DNA from: CAZKCI01 sp964551475
GTDB taxonomy: Bacteria; Auribacterota; Erginobacteria; Erginobacterales; CAZKCI01
Length of the DNA: 12,145 nt
Assembly (NCBI GenBank): GCA_964551475.1
Contig: CAZKCI010000105.1
Coordinates: 1-12,145 of the forward strand
Reading direction: 5' to 3'
The notes below the pieces were generated by a model. The model was not told the DNA's origin and did no database searches. It worked only from the letters and a program-made list of their open reading frames with translations. The number at the start of each line of letters is the position of its first letter. Position 1 is the stretch's first letter. Shown here piece by piece: positions 6,699 through 12,145 of the stretch. The translations under genes and the position numbers were made by a program.

Positions 6699-6781
6699 AG
6701 CCGGCGGTTATTTCTGGCGCGCGGCCGCGGCGGGGAGATATACTATCGCAGCGCATAAAACCCGCACACTCGGAGGAACTC

Positions 6782-7663
6782 ATGAAAAAGATTATGGAAT
6801 CCAGCGCGCTCGCCGTCGCTTGCCTGATCATCGCCGGCTGTGCGTCTACCCCGCCCGCGGAGAAGGAACTCCCCGCGGCGGCGGCCCCCATCGCCCAGCT
6901 CACGCCCGCCCCGGCGGCCGCCGCGACTGCAGCCGCGCCCGCCGAAGCGGTCAAGGCCCAGGCCGCCGCCTCCTACGGCAAGGTCTCCCCCTTCTTCACC
7001 GAGAACCACGGGCAGGTCGACCAGGCGGTGAAATACTACGTCAAGGGCAGCCGGGGGACTGTCTACTTCACCCCTTCCGAGGTGGTCTATGACTTTCTCC
7101 GCGAGAAGGAGAACCCGGAAGGGGAGACCGAGGAGGAAACGCCGGAGCCCCGGGGTCCGGGCCGGGATGCGGAGAAGAAGAAGGAATACGACCGCCTGGT
7201 CTTCCGAGCCAAGTTCGCCGGCGCCGACCCGGCCGTCGCCGTCGCGGGGGCCAAAGAGCTTCCCGGCAAGGTCAACTACTTCATCGGAAGCCAGGCCAAC
7301 TGGCGGCCGAACATCCCGACCTTCGAAGAGATCTCCTATCGGAACCTCTACCCGGCGATCGACGTCCTCTACCGTTTCGACGGGAACAATCCCCGCTCCC
7401 TCTTTACGGTGCGTCCGGGGGGAGACCCCCAGGCCATCCGCATCCTTTACGAGGGGGTGGAGAGCCTGGAGGTCGATCCGGAGGGGAACCTGACCATGCT
7501 CACCTCCTTCGGCGCGTTCGGGGAGAAGGCGCCCCGGGCCTATCAGGAGATCGGCGGAGAGAAGAGAGAGGTCCCGGTGAAGTTTTCGCTCTCCGCGACG
7601 GACCAGGCCGTTTCCTTCGAGATCCCGGCCTACGACGCATCAGCGCCTCTGATCATCGAATAG
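6782..7663 (+). CDS. Lipoprotein with a lone DUF7948-like domain
   Basis: The 293-residue product has a lipoprotein signal ending in the lipobox IAGC (Cys20), then an Ala/Pro-rich tether (about 31-63), then a domain of the type found at the N-terminus of large SBBP beta-propeller surface proteins. The key signatures are FFTENHGQVD (71-80), VKYYVKGSRGTVYFTP (83-98), KVNYFIGSQANWRPNIPTF (163-181), YRNLYPAIDVLYRFDG (186-201) and VRPGGDPQAIRILYEG (210-225). In the usual proteins propeller repeats follow directly after the PLIIE-like end. Here the frame stops there, so this is either a stand-alone version or a truncated descendant. A charged insert (about 107-137) separates two parts of the domain. 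Ribosome binding site GGAGG lies just upstream, and a -10-like TATACT is at 6739-6744. The function of the domain is unknown; a cell-surface role is inferred. Confidence 0.8.
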   Translation: MKKIMESSALAVACLIIAGCASTPPAEKELPAAAAPIAQLTPAPAAAATAAAPAEAVKAQAAASYGKVSPFFTENHGQVDQAVKYYVKGSRGTVYFTPSEVVYDFLREKENPEGETEEETPEPRGPGRDAEKKKEYDRLVFRAKFAGADPAVAVAGAKELPGKVNYFIGSQANWRPNIPTFEEISYRNLYPAIDVLYRFDGNNPRSLFTVRPGGDPQAIRILYEGVESLEVDPEGNLTMLTSFGAFGEKAPRAYQEIGGEKREVPVKFSLSATDQAVSFEIPAYDASAPLIIE

Positions 7664-7671
7664 TTGTTCCG

Positions 7672-7702
7672 CCCGGAGGCGACTCCTGGAGTCGCCTCCG
7701 GG
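7672..7702. terminator. Perfect 14-bp stem hairpin after the lipoprotein gene
   Basis: CCCGGAGGCGACTC and its exact complement flank a 3-nt loop, starting 8 bp after the stop codon at 7663. It is well placed as a transcript terminator or stability element. No T-run follows on the plus strand, so intrinsic termination is not assured, and it could equally be a dispersed palindromic repeat. Confidence 0.5.
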
Positions 7703-7723
7703 TCGGTAACAGCAAGTTCATCT

Positions 7724-8626
7724 ATGGAGTTTCACCCCATCCGATGCCTCCTTCCCCTTCTGGCGTCACTCTGCCTCGCCGCCGCCGCCCTTCCCCCATC
7801 CCCGGCTCCGGGGGGCGACGGCTTCGCCGTCGAATATTATCCCGACCAGTCCCCGTTCGCCCGGGGGAAAGTCGCCCGGGATACCTCGGGACTCGAGCGG
7901 ATGGAGGGGGAGTGGACATTCTGGTATCCGGACGGGAAGGTGCGGGCGGTCGGTTCGTTTCGGGAGGGCCGGCGGGAAGGAGCCCGGGGGGAGAGCGGCG
8001 TTCCGACCGCGGGACGCGAGGGCGTGTGGACCTTCTGGTATGAAACCGGCCAGAAGCGGCAGGAGATCGAATACCTGGACGGCCGGGAGAACGGCAAGTT
8101 CTTCTCCTGGTTCCCGGACGGCCAGATGGAGGCGCAAGGGCGTTACGTCCGGGGCCTGAAGCGGGGGCGCTGGACGCTCTGGCACGAGAACGGGAGAAGA
8201 AGATTCACCGGCGACTTCACGGACGGCCGGGAGGAGGGTCCGGTGGTCTTCTGGCACGATAACGGCCAGAAGATGCTCCAGGGCGTTTTCCGCCTGGGGA
8301 AGCGCGAAGGCCGTTTCGTCACCTGGCAGGCCGACGGGACGCGCGCCAGCGAAGGAGCTTATCGCGCCGACACAAAAGACGGGAGCTGGAACTACTGGGA
8401 TGCGCAGGGGAGGCTCGCCAAAACCGAGATCTACGACCGGGGGGAGTTGATACGGGTCAAAAACAGCGATCAGTTACCGGTGATCAGTGATCAGACAAAA
8501 ACGATGAGTAGCCAGCAAACTCGGTCCGGTTCTGGGCTGGAGTCTGAATTATCTGAACAAACCGGGAACAGCGCTCAGCGGACCTCTTCCCCATCCTCCC
8601 CTCCCGACGGCGAAAGCGGGCCATAA
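7724..8626 (+). CDS. Secreted protein with seven MORN-like 24-residue repeats
   Basis: The 300-residue product begins with a Sec-type signal peptide (about 1-22). The body is seven repeats of exactly 24 residues on the pattern G.W.FW..DG......G.Y..G...: they begin at residues 62, 100, 124, 148, 172, 196 and 220. This pattern is the MORN-repeat variant (YwqK-like). Some databases call such proteins antitoxins, but no toxin partner is seen here. A 14-residue block (86-99) breaks the period between repeats 1 and 2 and looks repeat-derived. After repeat 7 the tail (about 246-300) is low-complexity and Ser/Gln-rich, and its first part is a translated intergenic repeat, so the ancestral protein probably ended near residue 245. 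The ATG at 7724 is chosen because the signal peptide starts there; the 20 codons upstream run into the hairpin at 7672. Function unknown. Confidence 0.78.
   Translation: MEFHPIRCLLPLLASLCLAAAALPPSPAPGGDGFAVEYYPDQSPFARGKVARDTSGLERMEGEWTFWYPDGKVRAVGSFREGRREGARGESGVPTAGREGVWTFWYETGQKRQEIEYLDGRENGKFFSWFPDGQMEAQGRYVRGLKRGRWTLWHENGRRRFTGDFTDGREEGPVVFWHDNGQKMLQGVFRLGKREGRFVTWQADGTRASEGAYRADTKDGSWNYWDAQGRLAKTEIYDRGELIRVKNSDQLPVISDQTKTMSSQQTRSGSGLESELSEQTGNSAQRTSSPSSPPDGESGP
7986..8014. repeat. Family B-like unit inside the MORN-like gene
   Basis: The stretch contains GAGAGCGGCGTTCCGACCGC, close to the family B wording GGGAGCGGCGTTCTCGCCGC. It lies within the 42-nt segment that interrupts the otherwise exact 24-residue period and it keeps the reading frame. 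I interpret it as an in-frame repeat insertion; chance similarity in GC-rich DNA cannot be excluded. Confidence 0.4.
8462..8494. repeat. GATCAG-containing repeat at the 3' end of the MORN-like gene
   Basis: Three copies of GATCAG (8468, 8482, 8489) lie within a stretch resembling dispersed intergenic repeats. A related GTGATCAGTAA wording is at 1557-1567 in the larB-larC gap. It is read through as the C-terminal tail of the protein. Confidence 0.55.
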
Positions 8627-8652
8627 AGAGGTTGCCCGATCGACCGGCAACA

Positions 8653-8670
8653 CGCAGGCTGAAGCCTGCG
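8653..8670. repeat. CGCAGGCT-GA-AGCCTGCG palindrome
   Basis: An 8-bp perfect stem with a 2-nt centre, followed by GCTACC, lies in the 121-bp gap between two converging genes (stops at 8626 and 8748). This wording is common as a dispersed palindrome in environmental bacteria. It could also help to end the transcript from the plus strand. Confidence 0.6.
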
Positions 8671-8726
8671 GCTACCGAAAAAGACATCGCCGGGCAGCAG
8701 CTTGCCGATCAACGGATTTCAATTTC

Positions 8727-8759
8727 TGGCCGTTTTGGCCCGCGGGGTTAAAACGGCCA
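8727..8759. terminator. Hairpin at the 3' end of the outer-membrane protein gene
   Basis: TGGCCGTTTT (8727-8736) pairs with AAAACGGCCA (8750-8759) across a 13-nt loop, and the flanking AATTT/AAATT bases nearly extend the stem. The right arm contains the last codons and stop of the minus-strand gene. It could serve transcripts from both strands, although no long T-run follows on either. Confidence 0.5.
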
Positions 8760-9560
8760 AAAATTGAATGAGTAGCCGACCATGATCAGGAGGGCTTTAT
8801 TCTTGATGGAACCGCCCTCATCCAGGATCTCGGTCAGGCCGAATTCGTAGCGCAGATCGACCAGGGCTTTCCCGTAGCCGGTGTCCACATCGAGACCGCC
8901 GCCCACCGCCAGGCCGAAATCGGTGGACTTCAAGCCGTCGATCTCTTCCGAGGTGGACTTGCCTCGATACTCCGCCTCCTGGTCGCCCTTGACCTTGAGG
9001 CCGAGAACAGGCCCGGCGAAAAAAACCGGTGTGAATCTGCTTCCGGTGGGGATGGACAGGCGGACCAGAACCGGGATCTCCAGATAGGCGAGATTCAGAG
9101 TCGTCTTGAGATTCGCCCCCATCCAATCCTCTTCATAGACCGCCCCCTTGGTCACGTAGAGGAGTTCCGCCCGCAGGCCGAAGTAGTCGTTCCAGGGAAT
9201 AAAAACGAAGCCCCCTCCGGCGAAGCCGTTGCGGCTGTCCCAATCATCGGTTTCATCGCCCCTGATCCCGGCCAGGGAGAGACCGCCCTTGAGGCCGATC
9301 TCGACCGGGCGGGCGGACGAGGCGCGGGCGGATACAGCGGGCAGCGGCGCGGCGGGACGGCCGGAGTAGGGACGGGCCGGACGAAGAACCGGCGTAGGCG
9401 AGGGCACCGGGGCAGGCGAAGCGAGGGGGGCGGGCGAAGGTGGAGCTGGTTCAGCCGGAGCAGCCCGCCCCGGCGAGGGTTCCGGGGGCATTTCGGGGAC
9501 GGCGGTCTGCCCAGGAAGGAGCAGAGAGGCGATAGCGGCGGCGATCAGATAAATAGTCAT
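8748..9560 (-). CDS. Outer-membrane beta-barrel protein with Pro/Ala-rich N-terminal region
   Basis: The 270-residue product has a signal peptide (1-20), a long Pro/Ala/Ser-rich segment (about 21-82) and a C-terminal barrel (about 85-270) like the OMP_b-brl_2 (PF13568) porin-like family. Alternating hydrophobic strands and wording such as VEIGLKGGLSLAGI (86-99), FGLRAELLYVTKGAVY (127-142), YLEIPVLVRLSIP (159-171), DFGLAVGGGLDV (214-225) and ALVDLRYEFGLTEI (232-245) support this. The chain ends in GYSFNFWPF; a terminal phenylalanine after alternating aromatic residues is the usual signal for barrel assembly. The ATG at 9560 is preceded by GGAGA at suitable distance and begins the signal peptide. 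The proline-rich segment could span the periplasm or bind peptidoglycan (inference). Ligand unknown. It is transcribed towards the MORN-like gene and divergently from the hydrolase at 9775. Confidence 0.82.
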   Translation of the reverse strand: MTIYLIAAAIASLLLPGQTAVPEMPPEPSPGRAAPAEPAPPSPAPLASPAPVPSPTPVLRPARPYSGRPAAPLPAVSARASSARPVEIGLKGGLSLAGIRGDETDDWDSRNGFAGGGFVFIPWNDYFGLRAELLYVTKGAVYEEDWMGANLKTTLNLAYLEIPVLVRLSIPTGSRFTPVFFAGPVLGLKVKGDQEAEYRGKSTSEEIDGLKSTDFGLAVGGGLDVDTGYGKALVDLRYEFGLTEILDEGGSIKNKALLIMVGYSFNFWPF

Positions 9561-9663
9561 GGATGCTTTCTCCGGTAGATTTTTGGCGGACACTACCATC
9601 TCGCGGGTGTCGCTTCAACGGTAATCCGGCACGGGCAAGGCGCCGACCGCCGCTCCCATTCGG

Positions 9664-9708
9664 CGTCCCTAGCGTCCATCTCGTCCATCGTGTCCATTTC
9701 GTCCCTGG
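9664..9708. repeat. Five 9-bp tandem repeats in the divergent gap
   Basis: Five consecutive 9-mers of the form (C/T)GTCC(A/C)TNN lie in the 214-bp gap between the divergent genes starting at 9560 and 9775. The unit length is constant and the last two bases vary. A further GCCGCTCCCATT stretch just upstream (about 9649) recalls family B. I see no small gene in this gap. Confidence 0.8.
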
Positions 9709-9774
9709 CATCCAGTCGCCGGCCGGGCCGGTTTTGATTGACCGGGCGAGAAGGGAAAACTAGTATAGCCGCTT

Positions 9775-11301
9775 ATGAAAACCATCTGCCTTGCCTGGTT
9801 GTCTCTTCTTCTCCTTGTCCCCTCATCCTCGCCGGCCGGGGAGGCCTACCTCGCCTGGTCCGACTCCGCTTCCGGAAACCCAGCGATCCATCTCTCCCGG
9901 ACATCGTCCGGCGACGTCTGGGAGGCGATCGCCTTCTCCGGCGGGGAAGGGTTCGCGGCCAACTATCTCCCCTGCGTCGCCATCGACGGCAGCGGCCGGC
10001 CCGGGGTCGTCTGGGCGGCTCAGAAAGGCGATGAAGAGGCCCGGATCTATTTCAGCCGGCAGGAAGACAGCGGATTCACTCCGCCGCGAAGGGTGAGCGC
10101 CGCCGCCGGTTGGGAATCCAACCCGGCGATCGCCTTCGACGATAAGGGCGTCCCCTGGGTGGCCTTCTCCCGCCTGGCGGGAGAGAGCAGCGAGATCTTC
10201 TGCTCCCGCTTTGACGGCCAAGGTTTTTCCGGCGAGACAATGGTGAGCGGACCGGACGATTCGCCCGACGCCAAGCCCGCGCTGGGAACGGACGGGAGCG
10301 GCGCTCTCGTCGTCGCCTGGCAGGGCTGGGACGGCAGCCGGACCCGCATTTTCGAACGCCGCTGCGCCGACGGCGTCTGGGGGGAGACCATGATCGTCTC
10401 TCCGCCCGAAGCGAATGGACTGCTTCCCTGGATCGTCCGGGGGGCGGACGGAAAGGCCCACGCACTCTGGTCGGGGACCGAAACCGCCGTCGGGGGACTC
10501 CCCGACTCCCCTCCCCTCCCCTCATCGGAATTGGCGGAGCGGGGCGCCTGGCTCGCCCGGAAGAACGACTCCGGACATTGGGAGATCGTCCGCTGGAACT
10601 GCCCCCAGGAGCCCTCGGCCGAAGATAGCCCCGCGTCCGTCACCGCCGTCACCGCCCACACCTACACCGGCTATGGTGACAGCGTCACCTACGGGACAGG
10701 CGCCAAGGATGCCTGCTACATCCCCCTGCTCAAGACGATGCTGGAGCAGGCCTATCCCGGCAACACCTATACGATCTGGAACGCGGGCTACCCTAACACC
10801 CGCACCTACAACCTCCTCAGCGGCGGAGTTTACCAGTTTTACTGCCCGGGCATAGACGTCATACTCGCGCGCTTCCCCTCGACCATGATTTTCATCATGG
10901 GCGGCACCAACGACATCGTTGACGGAGATAACTACAACGATATCAAGTGGAACCTGGGGGAGATGATCAACCGCGCGCGCGCCCGCGGGGTCGAGCCGAT
11001 ACTCGCCACCATCATCCCCCGTTTCGATCTGGAGATCTATCGCCAGCGCTCACGGACACTGAGCGTCAGCTACATCCGTCCCCTGGCCTCCGCGAAGGGA
11101 GTCCGCCTCGCCGATCCCTGGCAGAAGATGATCGACTACGGCCGCTACGAGAGCCTTTATGTATCGGACAAGATTCATCCCCGCTATCCCGCGGGCGACC
11201 AGAAAATCGCCGACGCCTGGTTCCCCGCCGTCCCCGCCGGTCCGATCAGCCCCCTGGACCATATTCTCCAGTGGTCGCGCGACTGGGCGACGGGGCTCTA
11301 A
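9775..11301 (+). CDS. Secreted beta-propeller-like plus SGNH/GDSL hydrolase fusion
   Basis: The 508-residue product has a signal peptide (about 1-21), then about 230 residues of propeller-like repeats. Blade starts recur every 50-51 residues (Pro66, Pro117, Pro168, Pro218) with the pattern P.(I/A)..D..G...V.W, as in sialidase-like or BNR-type repeats. The C-terminal SGNH hydrolase domain (about 296-485) shows all the blocks: GYGDSVTYG with nucleophile Ser303, Gly338 in NAGYPNTRT, GGTND with Asn379, and DKIHP with Asp465 and His468. The triad is therefore complete and the enzyme should be active, probably as an exported esterase or carbohydrate deacetylase. The propeller may bind a polymer substrate (inference). 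The substrate cannot be read from sequence. The start is set by the signal peptide; no close ribosome binding site is seen. Confidence 0.85.
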   Translation: MKTICLAWLSLLLLVPSSSPAGEAYLAWSDSASGNPAIHLSRTSSGDVWEAIAFSGGEGFAANYLPCVAIDGSGRPGVVWAAQKGDEEARIYFSRQEDSGFTPPRRVSAAAGWESNPAIAFDDKGVPWVAFSRLAGESSEIFCSRFDGQGFSGETMVSGPDDSPDAKPALGTDGSGALVVAWQGWDGSRTRIFERRCADGVWGETMIVSPPEANGLLPWIVRGADGKAHALWSGTETAVGGLPDSPPLPSSELAERGAWLARKNDSGHWEIVRWNCPQEPSAEDSPASVTAVTAHTYTGYGDSVTYGTGAKDACYIPLLKTMLEQAYPGNTYTIWNAGYPNTRTYNLLSGGVYQFYCPGIDVILARFPSTMIFIMGGTNDIVDGDNYNDIKWNLGEMINRARARGVEPILATIIPRFDLEIYRQRSRTLSVSYIRPLASAKGVRLADPWQKMIDYGRYESLYVSDKIHPRYPAGDQKIADAWFPAVPAGPISPLDHILQWSRDWATGL

Positions 11302-11358
11302 GGAATCACAAGAAAAGTATCAGGGGAAAACCGTCTGCTTCATCTTGCACCGAACCCC

Positions 11359-11386
11359 CATTCACTATTCACCATTCCCCATTCAC
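11359..11386. repeat. Four 7-bp CATTCAC repeats ending at the next start codon
   Basis: CATTCAC, TATTCAC, CATTCCC and CATTCAC follow one another directly. The next base plus the ATG of the downstream gene reads CATG, as though the start codon grew out of a fifth unit. There is no ribosome binding site in this 5' region. Confidence 0.85.
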
Positions 11387-11387
11387 C

Positions 11388-12145
11388 ATGATCATCGACT
11401 TCCACACTCACGCCTTTCCCGATAATCTGGCTCAAAGAGCCCTGAGCGCGCTCCAGGAGCACTCGGGGGAATACCGCACCTATCACGACGCGACCGTCCG
11501 GGGGCTCCTGATCTCGATGAATCGGGCGGGGATCGACGCGGCGGTCGTCGCCTCCATCGCCACCAAGCCCGAGCAGACGGAGAAGATCATCCGCTGGTCG
11601 CTCGCCATCGAGGGACCGCGGATCATCCCCTTCGCCTCCCTCCATCCCACGTCTCGACATTTCGCCGGGGAGCTTGAACAGATCGCCGCGAGCGGGCTGA
11701 AAGGCGTCAAGCTCCATCCGATGTACCAGGAGTTCACGGTGGATGATCCCGATCTTTTCCCCCTCTACCGGGCGATCGCCGAACGCGGCCTGATCCTCCT
11801 CCTCCACGCCGGCCTCGACATCGCCTTCCCCGGAAACCACCAGGCCGACCCGACCAGAATCCTCAACGTCCATAACGCCGTCCCGAATTTAAAGATCGTG
11901 GCTTCCCACTTGGGAGGGTGGCGGCTCTGGGAGGAAGTCCTTGAGACCCTGGCGGGGAAACCGGTCTATCTGGAAACCTCCTTCGCCGCTCGGGAAGCGG
12001 ACCCCCAGCTCCTGCGCGCGATCCTGGACAAGCATTCCCCGGAGTTCTTTCTCTTCGGGACCGACTCGCCTTGGCTCGATCAGAAGGAGGAACTGCGGGC
12101 CTGGCGGCATCTGGACATCCCCCCCGACCTCCGGGACAAGATCCT
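11388..12145 (+). CDS. TIM-barrel amidohydrolase (amidohydrolase 2 type), 3' end beyond window
   Basis: The frame is open for 252 complete codons to the window edge. It begins MIIDFHTHAF, with the metal-binding HxH at His6 and His8. Further family landmarks are PFASLHP (81-87), GVKLHP (106-111), LLLHAG (138-142, with His140), ASHLGG (172-177, His174) and LFGTDSPW (223-229, Asp226). This is the full set of metal and catalytic positions of the PF04909 family, which includes hydrolases and decarboxylases acting on varied small molecules. No substrate can be assigned. The in-frame codons upstream back to the previous gene contain no ATG, GTG or TTG, so 11388 is the only sensible start even though no ribosome binding site precedes it. 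Only the last few tens of residues should be missing. Confidence 0.85.
   Translation, partial: MIIDFHTHAFPDNLAQRALSALQEHSGEYRTYHDATVRGLLISMNRAGIDAAVVASIATKPEQTEKIIRWSLAIEGPRIIPFASLHPTSRHFAGELEQIAASGLKGVKLHPMYQEFTVDDPDLFPLYRAIAERGLILLLHAGLDIAFPGNHQADPTRILNVHNAVPNLKIVASHLGGWRLWEEVLETLAGKPVYLETSFAAREADPQLLRAILDKHSPEFFLFGTDSPWLDQKEELRAWRHLDIPPDLRDKI

Noticed and set aside
6410..6781. Extension of the lipoprotein gene upstream through nikR
   Set aside because: The lipobox signal peptide begins at 6782 after a good ribosome binding site; the upstream codons are antisense nikR and promoter.
6625..6954. N-terminal extension of NikR
   Set aside because: The extra codons are antisense to the lipoprotein signal and linker. 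NikR homologues begin near the chosen ATG, which has AGGAGG at good distance.
7724..8626. Toxin-antitoxin system based on the YwqK-like label
   Set aside because: The protein has a signal peptide and no toxin-like neighbour on either side.

Overview
The window looks like chromosome from a GC-rich, uncultured, diderm bacterium. An outer-membrane barrel ending in phenylalanine, a lipobox lipoprotein and Sec-type signal peptides indicate a Gram-negative envelope. Almost every gap between genes carries short palindromic or tandem repeats of kinds often seen in genomes of poorly cultured bacterial phyla. I cannot name the phylum from this sequence alone.

Left part (1-6624): positions 1-309 hold no gene, only two large inverted-repeat elements. 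From 6624 leftwards, seven genes all read on the minus strand: nikR, cbiM (NikMN type), cbiQ, cbiO, larE, larB, larC. This is a nickel module. NikR senses nickel, an ECF-type ABC transporter imports it, and LarB, LarE and LarC build the nickel-pincer nucleotide (NPN) cofactor: LarB carboxylates nicotinate adenine dinucleotide, LarE adds the two sulfurs, LarC inserts nickel. The enzyme that would use the cofactor, a LarA-family racemase or epimerase, is not in the window. Only cbiQ/cbiO overlap. The other gaps (100-219 bp) are filled with repeats, so this is a co-oriented cluster rather than a tight operon.

Right part (6625-12145): a divergent promoter region separates nikR from envelope or secreted genes. 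These are a DUF7948-like lipoprotein (+), a secreted protein with seven 24-residue MORN-like repeats (+), an outer-membrane beta-barrel with a proline-rich N-terminal region (-), a secreted propeller-SGNH/GDSL hydrolase fusion (+), and an amidohydrolase cut by the right edge (+). I see no shared pathway among them.

The most notable features beyond the genes are the repeats. About ten short families occupy the intergenic DNA, and several run into genes: the larE 3' end, the C-terminus of the MORN-like protein, a probable in-frame insertion between its first two repeats, and the start codon of the amidohydrolase. I found no tRNA, rRNA, CRISPR array, transposase or phage gene. Nothing here convincingly represents a wholly new system.
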